Part shown: positions 44,484 to 54,385 of the stretch, one piece after another
Numbering within the stretch: position 1 is the stretch's first letter
Layout: each line of letters begins with the position of its first letter
DNA from: an uncultured Pseudomonadales bacterium
Lineage (GTDB): Bacteria > Pseudomonadota > Gammaproteobacteria > Pseudomonadales > Azotimanducaceae
Length of the DNA stretch: 64,000 bases
Direction of reading: 5' to 3'
Assembly: GCA_958295875.1 (NCBI GenBank)
Contig: OY282379.1
Coordinates: forward strand, 1,240,001-1,304,000
Position numbers and translations under genes: made by a program
The notes under the pieces: generated by a model
Seen by the model: the letters and a program-made list of their open reading frames with translations, nothing else
What the model was told of the DNA's origin: nothing
Database searches by the model: none

Positions 44484-46025
44484 ATGGACAATGCCGGCAG
44501 TGCCACGGAGGCCGCGCCGCGGGGCGCAGCGCCATCTGGCAGATCCAAGGCCAAGGCCGACAGCGGCATGATCGGCGAATGGCGCGTTTCCAGCTATTCG
44601 GCGATGTACCTGCCGCTGTCCGTGGCGCTGTTGCCGGTGGGCGTGTACGTCCAACCGCACTATGCGGAGTTGGGCATCGGCCTGTCCGTGATCGCCCTCA
44701 TCATCCTCCTCGCACGGTGTACGGACCTCATCACCGACCCGCTGATCGGCATTTTCTCGGACAAGTTGCGCACGCGCATCGGCCGCCGCAAGCCTTGGAT
44801 TCTGGCCGGCACGCCGCTGTTGATGGTGTCCATCTACATGCTGTTCCGGCCGCCGGAGAACCCGACGGCCCTGTACTTCGGCTTCTGGGTGGTGGCGATC
44901 TACTTCGCCTTCACCTTAATCAACCTGCCCTATTTCGCTTGGGGCGCGGAGCTCACCCCGGATTACAACGAGCGCACCAGAGTCACTGGGCGGCGGGAAC
45001 AGTTCCATTATCTGGGCGTGGTCATCGCCACGGCGCTGCCCTTGACGGCCGGCATCCTCATCTACCTCGGCGTCGCCGGGAACACCTTCTCAGGCTTGCT
45101 GGGAGACCTTTCCGGCGAGCTCGGCGCAGTGATGGACACGCATGCCGGCAACTTGGACGTCATTCTGGATTGGCTCTCCACGTTCGTGCTGTTCGCGCTG
45201 CCGGTGACGGTGTTGGTGGCCCTCGCATTCGTGCGCGAGCCGGATCAGGTGGTGATTCCCCGCCGCAAGATGCGCTTCTTGGCGAGCCTCCGGGTGGTGC
45301 GGCGCAATGGCCCCTATGTGCGGCTGGTAGTTTGCTACACGGTCAGCACCGTCGGCGGCGCCATGACGGGCGCGTTGTCCTTTTTCTTCTGCAAGCACGT
45401 CATCGATGCCGGCGAGTGGTACTCGCTGTACCTGCTTGTGTACTACCTCGCATCCACGCTGGGCTTGTTCTTCTGGACTTGGCTTGCCAGCAAGATCGGC
45501 AAGCATCGCGCCTTCATCGTGCTCGTCATCTGGTACAGCGTGTGGGCATCCTTCATTCCCTTCATTCCGGCGGGCTGGTTCGGCGCATTCCTGTTCATCA
45601 TGACGATGAAGGGCTGCACGGAAGGCGCCATGCTCGCCATCCCGGCAGCGATGGCCGCCGATGTGGTGGACATCGACTCCGCCCGCACCGGCGAGCAACG
45701 TGCCGGCATGTACTTCTCGCTGTGGGGGATGCTGCAGAAGGGCGGCGTCGCCATCGGCGGGGCGCTGGCGCTGCTCGTCGTCGGCCTGTTCGGGTTTGAC
45801 GCCACGGCCGACCCGTCGCTCGCGCGCACGCCGGAAGGCAATTCGAGCATGTCGCTCATCGTGCTCGCGCTGGCCTATTCAATCATTCCTGCGGCCCTCA
45901 AGTTCATCGCGTTGCCGTTCATCTGGCGCTATCCGCTCACCGAGGAGCGGCAGGTGCGGATCCGCGCGCGGCTCGAACGCCGGGGAGTGCGCGTCGCGGC
46001 AACGGAAGAGGGAACGAGGGCTTGA
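44484..46025 (+). CDS. GPH-family sugar:cation symporter (MFS)
   Basis: This 513-residue protein has twelve hydrophobic segments. The GPH (MelB/XynB-type) hallmarks are the RCTDLITDPLIGIFSDKLRT block, RRKPWILAGTPLLMV, and NLPYFAWGAELTPDYNERTR. It should import a glycoside or uronide with Na+ or H+. The ATG at 44484 has GGGGAG about 9 bases upstream. Its TGA overlaps the TTG start of the GH16-SBP lipoprotein, so the two form one unit. The track's 1053-residue frame is an upstream read-through and is rejected. Confidence 0.87.
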   Translation: MDNAGSATEAAPRGAAPSGRSKAKADSGMIGEWRVSSYSAMYLPLSVALLPVGVYVQPHYAELGIGLSVIALIILLARCTDLITDPLIGIFSDKLRTRIGRRKPWILAGTPLLMVSIYMLFRPPENPTALYFGFWVVAIYFAFTLINLPYFAWGAELTPDYNERTRVTGRREQFHYLGVVIATALPLTAGILIYLGVAGNTFSGLLGDLSGELGAVMDTHAGNLDVILDWLSTFVLFALPVTVLVALAFVREPDQVVIPRRKMRFLASLRVVRRNGPYVRLVVCYTVSTVGGAMTGALSFFFCKHVIDAGEWYSLYLLVYYLASTLGLFFWTWLASKIGKHRAFIVLVIWYSVWASFIPFIPAGWFGAFLFIMTMKGCTEGAMLAIPAAMAADVVDIDSARTGEQRAGMYFSLWGMLQKGGVAIGGALALLVVGLFGFDATADPSLARTPEGNSSMSLIVLALAYSIIPAALKFIALPFIWRYPLTEERQVRIRARLERRGVRVAATEEGTRA

Positions 46026-48574
46026 GGATCAATGTGACTGCGCGTTTCTCCCAAGGTCGCCGCGCCACCGCCATCGTCGTGGCGCTCGCCCTGTCCGGGT
46101 GCGACTCTGGTGGCCGCTCGCCGCCGCCCGTGCCGCCCCCACCGGAGTACCGGGTCATCTTCGAGGATGACTTCAGCGGCAGTTCCCTCGACGCTGCCAA
46201 TTGGAACGTCGCCACCGGCGACGGCTGCCCGCAATTGTGTGGCGGCGCGGCGCCAAAGCAGTACAGCGAGCAAAGCGTCTCCATTCGCGACGGGGCGCTC
46301 ATCATCGAACCCGCCGCGGCAGATGCCGCGGAGTTGCTCGCCGGCGCCGTCCACACCAACGGCAACCTCGATTTTCAGTACGGCCGGGTGGAAGTGGCCG
46401 CGCGGCTCCCGACCGGGCAGGGCCTGCAGCCTTCAATTCGCCTGCTGCCAGCCGACGCATCGACGTATGGGCCGCAGCCCTCGGCCGGAGAGATCGGCAT
46501 TGCCGAGGGCGATGACGCCGGCGCGGTGCGCAGCATCACCCGCTATGGCCTGCCGACGCCGCCCTTCCACGGCGCGGCCGCCGAGTATGACCTAGGGCGA
46601 GCCGCGGACGCTGCCACCGTGGAGTACGCCGTGGAGTGGGATTGGAACGAACTGCGCTTCTTCCTCGATGGCGTTCATGTGCAAACGCAGTCCTCCGCAG
46701 AGTGGTACGCCTACTACGCCGCCGACGCCGAGCGGCGTTACGACGCGCTTGGCCCCTACCGCTTGGCAGACGGCTCGCCACCCTTCGACCAACCGTTCCA
46801 TCTCGCCATCGAGTTTGCGCGTGACGCCAATGCCGGCGACGCCGAGGCGCGTTTGGAAGTGGAGTCTGTGCGGGTGCTTGAGTGCGCCGGTGCCACCCAG
46901 GGGGGCGAGGGGTGCGGGCGCGCCGACGCGGACGTGATGCCCTTGCGCGACGGCGACGGCGGGGCGCTGGCCGGACGCGACACCGCCAAGCCGCATCGCC
47001 AGCGGCTGGACCTCTACGTCGATGGGCCCGCCACCGTGCCGGCGCCGGTGGCCGGGACGCCCGTGGACACGACGTTGATCGCCGACGCCTGGGCCGACGA
47101 CGGCGCGTTGGCGCAGAGCGAGCTCAACGCGACCGACGCCGCCGATCCGGCCGGCACCGTCTGGCGCGTCGCATTGGGCGGCACCGGCGAAGCGTATCTG
47201 GCGGCGCCCAATGTCTCGCAGGAAGACGCCAAGCAAACCGGCTTTGACTTCTCTGGCAACCGCTTGCCAGGGCCCGGCAGCAAGCCCGTCGGCGAGGTGG
47301 CGTTCAACCTATTGATTCGGGAGATCGCCCCAGACACCCGCATCGCCATCGGCATGGACGCTGGCTACCCGCAAGGGCCGCGCTTTGCGTTGCCGCGGCA
47401 GCGTCTCGGGGTCAACGAGTGGCGCGCCCACTCCGTCAAGTTCGCCGATCTCACCAGCGAGAGCAGTGGCGTTGGCTTGGAACTTGGCAATGTCACCCGT
47501 CCGTTCGTGTTCCGTGCCGAGGGCGGCAGCGTCGATGCGCAAATTGACGACATTCGCGTCGTCAACGCATGCAAGGTGGTGGGCGGCTGCGGCGCCGCGG
47601 CAGCCGAAGTGGTCTCCCGCCGGCGCGCCTGCGTCGCCGATGGACGCACGCTCAACGTCGGCTTCTACGCCTTCTTCGAGCCTGTCAGCGCCAGCGCAGA
47701 CCCAGACCCAACCGCGCCGGGGTTCAACTCGCATCGTGGCTTCGAAGCGGATTTGCTCACTGCGTTGGAAGCAATGCAAGACAGCGGTTTCGCGTTCAAC
47801 CGGCGCGCCATCCCAACTTGGCCCGGCATCTGGCTGCGCTCCGTCACCGAGCATGACATCGTCGGCGGCGGCATCACCATCTTGGAGAGCCGCACGCGCG
47901 ACGCTGCCGGGGCACAGGTGGTTGCGTTCACCGACGGCCACATCGCGTTCCGCCAATCGCTCTTGGTGCGCGCCGCGGATGCCGAGCGGTTTCCGAACCA
48001 TGCGGCGCTCACCGACGACGTGCGCGTTGGAGCGCTGGCTGGAACGACCGGGGAGTTTCGCCTGCTTGAGCTCACCGGCATCGTGGACAGCGCCGGCGCA
48101 TTGGCCGCGGGCACCCGCGTGACGACCCCACGCGGGGAAGTGGTGGCCGACGGCAGCGCGGCGTACCGCATCCATCCCGCCGGCGCCACCGAGAACTTGG
48201 ATGGCCGCCAACAGCTGCTGCCCCCGATTGCGTCAATGCCGCAAGTCATCTACCTCGGCGATGTTTCCGGCGAATTGGAACTGCTCGCCGCGTTGGCCGA
48301 TGGCAGCATCGACGCGGTGGCGCGCGGTGAGATCGGCAACAGCGACGCCGCCACGGCGTCCGGCGGGCGCTTCGCCGTCACCGCGTTGGATCCTCGAGCC
48401 GAATACGGCGGCTTCACCGTGGCCATCGAGAATAGCGACCTGCTGGGCTGCTTGAATGACCGGATTCGCTGGCTGACGGCCAACGGCGACATCGGTTACC
48501 CACAGTGGCGCGAGGACAACGCCGCCTTCTTGGCGCGCGCCGAGTTGTGGAACGACGCGACGACATGGCGCTGA
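46022..48574 (+). CDS. Lipoprotein fusing GH16-like, beta-sandwich and SBP domains
   Basis: This 850-residue protein has a lipoprotein signal (TAIVVALALSGCDSGG, lipobox LSGC). Residues about 40-280 match GH16 beta-glucanases (VIFEDDFSGSSLDAANWNV, NGNLDFQYGRVEVAARLPTG). The catalytic EIDIxE motif reads EIGIAEG, so the middle Asp is lost. Residues about 320-520 form an ExoP-like beta-sandwich. The C-terminal 300 residues look like a family-3 extracellular solute-binding protein (RTLNVGFYAFFEPVSA, HRGFEADLLTALEAMQDSGF). The mix suggests glycan capture and handover to the symporter encoded just upstream. Start is TTG at 46022; GTG at 46034 is an alternative. Confidence 0.8.
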   Translation: MRINVTARFSQGRRATAIVVALALSGCDSGGRSPPPVPPPPEYRVIFEDDFSGSSLDAANWNVATGDGCPQLCGGAAPKQYSEQSVSIRDGALIIEPAAADAAELLAGAVHTNGNLDFQYGRVEVAARLPTGQGLQPSIRLLPADASTYGPQPSAGEIGIAEGDDAGAVRSITRYGLPTPPFHGAAAEYDLGRAADAATVEYAVEWDWNELRFFLDGVHVQTQSSAEWYAYYAADAERRYDALGPYRLADGSPPFDQPFHLAIEFARDANAGDAEARLEVESVRVLECAGATQGGEGCGRADADVMPLRDGDGGALAGRDTAKPHRQRLDLYVDGPATVPAPVAGTPVDTTLIADAWADDGALAQSELNATDAADPAGTVWRVALGGTGEAYLAAPNVSQEDAKQTGFDFSGNRLPGPGSKPVGEVAFNLLIREIAPDTRIAIGMDAGYPQGPRFALPRQRLGVNEWRAHSVKFADLTSESSGVGLELGNVTRPFVFRAEGGSVDAQIDDIRVVNACKVVGGCGAAAAEVVSRRRACVADGRTLNVGFYAFFEPVSASADPDPTAPGFNSHRGFEADLLTALEAMQDSGFAFNRRAIPTWPGIWLRSVTEHDIVGGGITILESRTRDAAGAQVVAFTDGHIAFRQSLLVRAADAERFPNHAALTDDVRVGALAGTTGEFRLLELTGIVDSAGALAAGTRVTTPRGEVVADGSAAYRIHPAGATENLDGRQQLLPPIASMPQVIYLGDVSGELELLAALADGSIDAVARGEIGNSDAATASGGRFAVTALDPRAEYGGFTVAIENSDLLGCLNDRIRWLTANGDIGYPQWREDNAAFLARAELWNDATTWR

Positions 48575-48689
48575 AGACAACGCCGGCCTAGCCCATCGCG
48601 GCCACCGAGCACTGCAACCGATCGCCATTCAGGCACCGTTCAGCAGTGGCCGGCCACACTCGTCCCATCACCTTCAGATGGGCCGACCC

Positions 48690-49046
48690 ATGCAAGCGAA
48701 GACCCTCGCAGCCGCAGCGTTTGGCAGCGCCTTGCTCGCCGCCTGCGCCAGTGACCCGATCATCGACACACGCGGCGTGGATGCCGCCGAATACGACGCG
48801 GACTGGGCCGAGTGCCGCGCCTACTCAGAACAGGTGGACACCGGCGGCCAAATGGCAAAACACGGCGCGGTTGGCGCGGCGGCCGGTGCCGCGATCGGCG
48901 CCATCATCGGTGGCGTGTCAGCCGGTGAGGCGGCCGGCGCAGGCGCCGTGGCCGGGGCGCTCGAAGGCGGCGCCGATGCCCAAGAACGCAAGGAGCGCGT
49001 CTTCCGGAACTGCATGGATGGCCGCGGCTACCGCGTGCTCGGCTAA
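48690..49046 (+). CDS. Glycine-zipper lipoprotein
   Basis: This 118-residue protein has a lipobox LLAAC after a short signal. Its centre is a glycine-zipper-like hydrophobic stretch (AAAGAAIGAIIGGVSAGEAA) that could insert in the outer membrane. It ends with a conserved-looking RNCMDGRGYRVLG. Such small proteins are often outer-membrane-associated; exact role unknown. An in-frame ATG at 48678 is an alternative start. The gap 48575-48689 shows no gene. Confidence 0.7.
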   Translation: MQAKTLAAAAFGSALLAACASDPIIDTRGVDAAEYDADWAECRAYSEQVDTGGQMAKHGAVGAAAGAAIGAIIGGVSAGEAAGAGAVAGALEGGADAQERKERVFRNCMDGRGYRVLG

Positions 49047-49093
49047 CGGCGTCCGCTAGCACTAGCAAAGGCCAAGATGAGCGTTCGCCAACG

Positions 49094-50245
49094 CTACGCC
49101 ATCACCCCTTCGCGCGTCTCCGCGATGGCCGCGTCCACTACTGTGCGCAGCGCTTCGGCCTCGTCATCCCCTTCGAGCCGGCGCAGGCGAAAGAGATCGA
49201 TCTGCCGGTCTGCGCCGGTGCCTTCCCTGATGATGGTGGCGATGTGGCCGAGTTCCGCCTCGCAATCCAACGCCTGTGCGTCTTCGGCGAGGTCCTCGAT
49301 GAGCCGGTTCGCGTAATCCTCGATGTCCACGCGCTCGCCAAACGTGGGATCGCCCAAGAAGGCCAACACCCCGTAGCGCGAGGCCAGCCAGCGGTTCTCG
49401 GCGATGATTTCCGTGGGCGGTTCAGACGGCAAGCCATCCTCGGCGCGACGACGCAACAACATGCGGATGAGCGACGCGTAGAGGGCGGCAATGGCCAGCG
49501 CGTCCTCGAGACGCGTGCAAATGTCGCAGATGCGCATCTCCACGGTGGGGAAGCTCGCGGACGGACGAATGTCCCACCACAGTTCGCTGCCATCCTGAAT
49601 GAAGCTGAGCGAGCGATAGTCCTGCACCAAGCGTTGATACTCCAAATGGTCCAAGAGCGGCGGCGGCAAGCTGGTGCGCGGCAACACGCCGATGAGGCTG
49701 AGCCTGTAGGACTTGAAGCCCGTTTCGCGCCCCGCGTTGAACGGCGAGGAGGCAGAGAGCGCATGCAGCACCGGCAGGTAGCGGCGCAGCGCCGTCATCA
49801 CCCGTACTCGGGAATCCGCGTCGCCGAAGCCGGCATGGATGTGCATGCCGCCCACCAAGAAGCGCCGCACGCTCTCCTGATAGGTCATGGCGAGGCGGCG
49901 GTAGCGCTCGCGCGCGGTGGTCGCCTGAGCATGCCATTCCGCGAAGGGATGCGTCGAGGTGGCGAGCACCTCGGTGCCGCGCGCATTGGCGGCCTCGATG
50001 ACCAGCCGGCGCGTCTCGACAAGCGCGGCGCGGAGGTCCGCAATGGAAGAACACACGCGGGTGTTGGTTTCAATCTGCGCCCGCAGAAACTCCGGCACCA
50101 CCTTGTGCTCCCCGGCAGCCCGCCGACACGCTTCGAGGATCGCCACGTCCGGATCGGCGACAAGGTCTCGCGTTTCGGGGTCGATGAGGAAGAACTCCTC
50201 TTCCACCCCCAACGTAATCTTCGGATCAAACCGCCCCGTCGTCAT
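49094..50245 (-). CDS. Carboxylate-amine ligase, GCS2/YbdK type
   Basis: This 383-residue protein begins TLGVEEEFFLIDPETRDLV, the ATP-grasp-like glutamate-cysteine ligase 2 signature. It continues with VVPEFLRAQIETNTRVC, GMHIHAGFGDADSRV, SLSFIQDGSELWWDIRPS and FPTVEMRICDICTR. It should form an amide between a carboxylate and an amino group; in E. coli YbdK has weak gamma-glutamylcysteine ligase activity. Whether it supplies glutathione here cannot be seen. Confidence 0.88.
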   Translation of the reverse strand: MTTGRFDPKITLGVEEEFFLIDPETRDLVADPDVAILEACRRAAGEHKVVPEFLRAQIETNTRVCSSIADLRAALVETRRLVIEAANARGTEVLATSTHPFAEWHAQATTARERYRRLAMTYQESVRRFLVGGMHIHAGFGDADSRVRVMTALRRYLPVLHALSASSPFNAGRETGFKSYRLSLIGVLPRTSLPPPLLDHLEYQRLVQDYRSLSFIQDGSELWWDIRPSASFPTVEMRICDICTRLEDALAIAALYASLIRMLLRRRAEDGLPSEPPTEIIAENRWLASRYGVLAFLGDPTFGERVDIEDYANRLIEDLAEDAQALDCEAELGHIATIIREGTGADRQIDLFRLRRLEGDDEAEALRTVVDAAIAETREGVMA

Positions 50246-50379
50246 GGTTGCTCAGCGAGAGTTGCGTTGTGGGCGCAATTGTAAGGGCTGCGCCACGCTG
50301 TCAATGCGCCACCCCGCCGACCCGAGAGCAGTCCACACATGGGCCGCGGCTCGCCGAGAGGCGCTGCGGCCCGAAGCCG

Positions 50380-51201
50380 TTACCGCGGCCGCTCCCCGGC
50401 AACCGTGACGCGATGCATCCTTCGATGCTGCGGAAAGTAATCGTTCACGGGCTTGTGCTGCGTCGCGCGGTTGTCCCAGATGGCGACGGTGCCTGGCTGC
50501 CAAGCCAAGCGCACCGTGTACTCCACCGTCGTCACTTCGGCGCACAAGAACTCAAGCAGCGCCTCGCTTTCGCGCGGCGCGAGGCCGTTGATGCGGGTGG
50601 TGAAGAGGCGGTTCACATAGATGGCTTTCCTGCCCGATGCCGGGTGTGTGCGCACCACCGGATGCGTCACCGCGGGGTGCTCCGCCAACGCCCCGCGCAG
50701 CCGTTCCCAACCGCCCGGTTCCGCGAGGCTCTCCTTGAAGCCGCTGGCGAAGTCGTGGGTTGCCGCGAGGCCGTCCACAAGGCGGCGCATGGGCGCGGAG
50801 AGGCCATCATGCGCCGCGCTGGCACTGGCCCACAACGTGTCGCCCCCGAACGCAGGGAGGGTCTCGGCTGCTAGCACCGTCACCCCCGGCGGCTCGGCGC
50901 GAAACGTCATGTCCGAATGCCAAGCCTCGATCTTTGTCGGCTTGGACGCCGTGCTCTCCAAAACTTGCACGCCCGGCGCCTCGGCCAACGTGGGATAAGC
51001 CGGATGCTCCTCAATGTCGCCAAAGCGCTCGCCGAGCCGCTTGAGGTCGTCCGGCGCGAGGGCTTGATCCCGCGCAAACAACACTTCGTGGCGCAAGAGC
51101 GCTGCCTCCAATTCGGCAAAGAGCGCCGCCGACCGCGCCGCTTGGCGCAAGTCCACTTCCACCCAAGCGCCGAGGGCGCCAGCCGCCTGCTTGGCCTTCA
51201 T
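50380..51201 (-). CDS. TauD/TfdA-type Fe(II)/2-oxoglutarate dioxygenase
   Basis: This 273-residue oxygenase has the facial triad His-x-Asp in WHSDMTFRAEPPG and the late His in ATQHKPVNDY, followed by the 2-oxoglutarate-binding Arg in QHRRMHRVTV. TauD releases sulfite from taurine; TfdA degrades phenoxy acids. No taurine transporter is nearby, so the substrate is open. Confidence 0.88.
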   Translation of the reverse strand: MKAKQAAGALGAWVEVDLRQAARSAALFAELEAALLRHEVLFARDQALAPDDLKRLGERFGDIEEHPAYPTLAEAPGVQVLESTASKPTKIEAWHSDMTFRAEPPGVTVLAAETLPAFGGDTLWASASAAHDGLSAPMRRLVDGLAATHDFASGFKESLAEPGGWERLRGALAEHPAVTHPVVRTHPASGRKAIYVNRLFTTRINGLAPRESEALLEFLCAEVTTVEYTVRLAWQPGTVAIWDNRATQHKPVNDYFPQHRRMHRVTVAGERPR

Positions 51202-51307
51202 GCCGCGATTCTATGCTGGCGGCGTGGCCTTGGACGCGCTCCTGCTCCCTTTGCCATGCCGGCCTTTGCAGGTTGTATGATGGCTGGCCCGAAGCCTTGG
51301 CGTTGCA

Positions 51308-54292
51308 GTGCATCGTGGCGGGCGAACCTTTGCCAAGACAATCCCACCGCCGCGCCGCCCCACCTCCGACGGCGCCTCCCCGCCCGTGCCGTTGGCGCCC
51401 AAGCCGCTAGTGGAGCAGCGCAGCACCCTGGCATTGGCGGCCGCGGCACCCGGTTTCGAAGCCTTGCGGCCGCATCGGGAAGACGGTGCCCGCGCTGGCC
51501 TCAACCGCCTGCGGGAGGCGGCCCAGCGCGACGCCGCGGACGCCTTGCTCGAAGCGCTGGACACCGCTGCGGGAGAGGCGTTCTTCGCCTTCTTGTTCGG
51601 CAACAGCCCGCACCTCACAGCATTGCTGCTGCGCGACGTGGCCTTCACGCAGGCGCTGGTCACCACCGCCGCCGACACCATCGAAGCGAACATCCAAGAC
51701 GCCTTGGCCGAAGCGGACCCGCGCATGGAGCGGAACGCGCTCATGCGGCTGTTGCGGGTGCAGCGCAATCGCGTCGCCGTGATGGCCGGGGTGTGCGACT
51801 GCTTCGACGTTTGGGATGTCATGCGGTGCGCGGCGCTGCTCTCGGACATGGCGGACCACGCCAGCCGCCTCGCCGTGTCGCATCTGCTTTGGCAGGGCGT
51901 CGAGCGTGGCGAGCTTGAGGCCCCGGAGCAAGACGCTTGGGGCTACTTCGCGCTGGCGATGGGCAAGCACGGCTCGCGGGAGCTCAACTACTCTTCAGAC
52001 ATCGACCTCATCGTCCTTTACGAGCCGGACGTTTGCCGCTACCACGGCCGGCGGCCATTGCGCGAGTTCTTCGCGCGCTTGACGCGGGAGCTCATCGGCC
52101 TGCTGGAAACGCGCACCGCGGACGGCTATGTGTTCCGCACGGACCTGCGCCTGCGTCCCAACCCATCTTCAACGCCGCCGGCCGTCGCCGTGGACTTCGC
52201 CTTGGATTACTACCAGCGCATGGGGCGCACCTGGGAGCGCGCCGCCATGATTAAGGCGCGCCCGGTGGCCGGAGACATCCAAGCGGGGCAACGCTTCCTC
52301 GAACGCTTGGCGCCGTTTGTGTGGGATGAGGCGCTGGACTTCCGCTCGGTGGAGGAAATCCGCTCCATGAGCGAGCAAATCCATGACTTTCACGGCCACG
52401 GCGACATCAAGCTCAGCGGCTGGAACGTCAAGCTGGGGCGCGGCGGCATCCGCGAGATCGAGTTCTTCGTCCACATGCATCAACTGGCGCACGGCGGCTT
52501 GAACCCGCGCCTGCGCGGCACCCAAGTGCTGCCAATGCTCGCGACGCTGGAACGCGAACACCACATCCTGCCAAGCGAAGCCGAGACGCTGCGCAACGCC
52601 TACCTGCTGCTGCGGCGCGTCGAGCATCGGCTGCAGATGACCAACGACAACCAAACGCAGACGCTGCCCACCGCGGACGACGGCGTGGCGCACATGGCGC
52701 GGTTCATGGGCGCAGCGTCGGTGGAGGAACTCGGCGCCCGCCTCGGCGGCGCGGCGCGGGAAGTGCATGCGCTGTACTTGGCGCGTTTCAACGTGCCGGA
52801 ACGCGAGCACGACATCGCGGCGACCGTGCTCACCGGCCCCGAGGGCTTGCCAGACGCTTTACAGCGCCTGCGGGAGACTGGTTTCCGAGACGCCGAGGCG
52901 GCCTTCGAGGTGCTGCGCGGCTGGGCGGAGGGCCGACACCCCGCCACTGCGGCTGACGCGGCGCGGGACATCATTCGCGCCGTCATGCATGACCTCGTCG
53001 AAGCGCTCGGCAAAACGCCTGATCCGGACCGCGCCTTGGCGCGGCTGGATGGCTTTTTGGCGGCGCTCCCCGAGGACATCGCGTTCTTCTCCATGCTCCG
53101 CGCCAACGCTTGGCTTTCGAGCCTCATCGCCGTGGTGATGGGTGGGGCGCCCCGCATCGCCGATCGGCTGGCCGCCAACCCGCGGCTCCTGCAAGCCGTG
53201 CTGGACCCGTCCTTCTTCCTGCCAATGCCAGACCAGCCAATCCTGCTTGCAGAACTGGATGAACGCTTGGGCACGCTGGCGTCCTTCCGCGGCCGCGTCG
53301 ATCGCGTGGCGCGGTGGGCTGATGACCAGCGCTTCCGCATCGGCGTGCAGACGTTGCAACACCTCGCCACGTTCACCGAAGCAAGCACTTCCCGGTCGCA
53401 GGTGGCGGCAGCCGCCATCGAGACGCTGCTCACCGACATGCAAGCGGACCTGCGGCAGCGCCGAGACACGGACACGCCAGCGTGCGCCCTCGTCGCGTTC
53501 GGCGACCTCGGCGCCGACGACATGATCTTCGGCTCCGGGCTCGACCTGCTGCTGGTGTTCAAAGCCAGCGACGCGGCCTCGGGCGCGCGCATGGCCCGAC
53601 GCCTCGGCGCGGCGCTGCGCCGCAACGCGGGAGCCGGGCAGATGTACGCCGCCAAGGTTCGCGCGACGACGTTGGCGGCGGTGCAAGGCGCACCCGACGC
53701 TGCCGGCATCGCGTCGAGCGAGGAGACGGCCGGCTTGGTGGCACTCACCCGCGCCAAGGTCATTTGCGGCGACGCCACGCTGATGGACGAGACCGCGACA
53801 GCACTGCGCGGCGCACTCGAACGGCCCCGGCCGGCGACGCCCTTGCGGGAAGCGATGCGTACCTTGCGGCAACAGCTGGCTGATGGCCCACCCCCTGACG
53901 ATCCGTTCGCGCTCAGCCAGACCCAGGGCGGCGTCCTCGATTTGGACGTCGCCGCCAGAACCCTGCAACTCGCCCACGCGAGCACCGCGCCCGATGCGCT
54001 GGCGCGGGCCCTAAGCGCCAGCGCGATTTTCGAGGCCCTGGCAGCGGCCGGCGCCATGCCCGCCGCGCAAGCGCAGGCCCTCGCGGACGCCTACCGTCTG
54101 CAGCGCGCGGTGCAGGACTTTCTGCGCCTGACGCTGGCGGACGCCGCCGAGCGGCATGTGTGGCAAGCGCCGCCAGCGCTCAAGAGCCGCCTGGCGCAGG
54201 CGTTGGAGTGCGACACCTTCGACGCCCTCGCCCAACGCCTGCGCGACGCCCAAGCGGCCGGTGCCGCCGTTTGGCAACAACACTTCGCCTGA
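51308..54292 (+). CDS. glnE: Glutamine synthetase adenylyl-removing/adenylyltransferase with degenerate C-terminal site
   Basis: This 994-residue protein has the GlnE order: N-terminal adenylyl-removase, linker, C-terminal adenylyltransferase. The first active site is intact, with GSRELNYSSDIDLIVLYEPD near residue 225, RTDLRLRPNP near 277 and WERAAMIKARPVAGD. The second is altered: SDLDL is SGLDL (near 743), the usual VDxRLRP is AAKVRATTL (near 779), and WEHMALTRAR is GLVALTRAK. So it probably removes AMP from glutamine synthetase but cannot add it. The start is uncertain; GTG at 51386 is an alternative. Confidence 0.9.
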   Translation: MHRGGRTFAKTIPPPRRPTSDGASPPVPLAPKPLVEQRSTLALAAAAPGFEALRPHREDGARAGLNRLREAAQRDAADALLEALDTAAGEAFFAFLFGNSPHLTALLLRDVAFTQALVTTAADTIEANIQDALAEADPRMERNALMRLLRVQRNRVAVMAGVCDCFDVWDVMRCAALLSDMADHASRLAVSHLLWQGVERGELEAPEQDAWGYFALAMGKHGSRELNYSSDIDLIVLYEPDVCRYHGRRPLREFFARLTRELIGLLETRTADGYVFRTDLRLRPNPSSTPPAVAVDFALDYYQRMGRTWERAAMIKARPVAGDIQAGQRFLERLAPFVWDEALDFRSVEEIRSMSEQIHDFHGHGDIKLSGWNVKLGRGGIREIEFFVHMHQLAHGGLNPRLRGTQVLPMLATLEREHHILPSEAETLRNAYLLLRRVEHRLQMTNDNQTQTLPTADDGVAHMARFMGAASVEELGARLGGAAREVHALYLARFNVPEREHDIAATVLTGPEGLPDALQRLRETGFRDAEAAFEVLRGWAEGRHPATAADAARDIIRAVMHDLVEALGKTPDPDRALARLDGFLAALPEDIAFFSMLRANAWLSSLIAVVMGGAPRIADRLAANPRLLQAVLDPSFFLPMPDQPILLAELDERLGTLASFRGRVDRVARWADDQRFRIGVQTLQHLATFTEASTSRSQVAAAAIETLLTDMQADLRQRRDTDTPACALVAFGDLGADDMIFGSGLDLLLVFKASDAASGARMARRLGAALRRNAGAGQMYAAKVRATTLAAVQGAPDAAGIASSEETAGLVALTRAKVICGDATLMDETATALRGALERPRPATPLREAMRTLRQQLADGPPPDDPFALSQTQGGVLDLDVAARTLQLAHASTAPDALARALSASAIFEALAAAGAMPAAQAQALADAYRLQRAVQDFLRLTLADAAERHVWQAPPALKSRLAQALECDTFDALAQRLRDAQAAGAAVWQQHFA

Positions 54293-54385
54293 GCGCGCCG
54301 CCGGGCGACGGGCCTGAGCACCGCGCCACGCGCCAGCCCACCACGCGGATAGAATGCGTTTCGTCTCACCAGAGCCGCCACTGAC

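Noticed and set aside
42864..46025. A single 1053-residue protein
   Set aside because: It reads through the ThuA and moeA genes on the opposite strand; only the part from 44484 has protein character (the GPH symporter).
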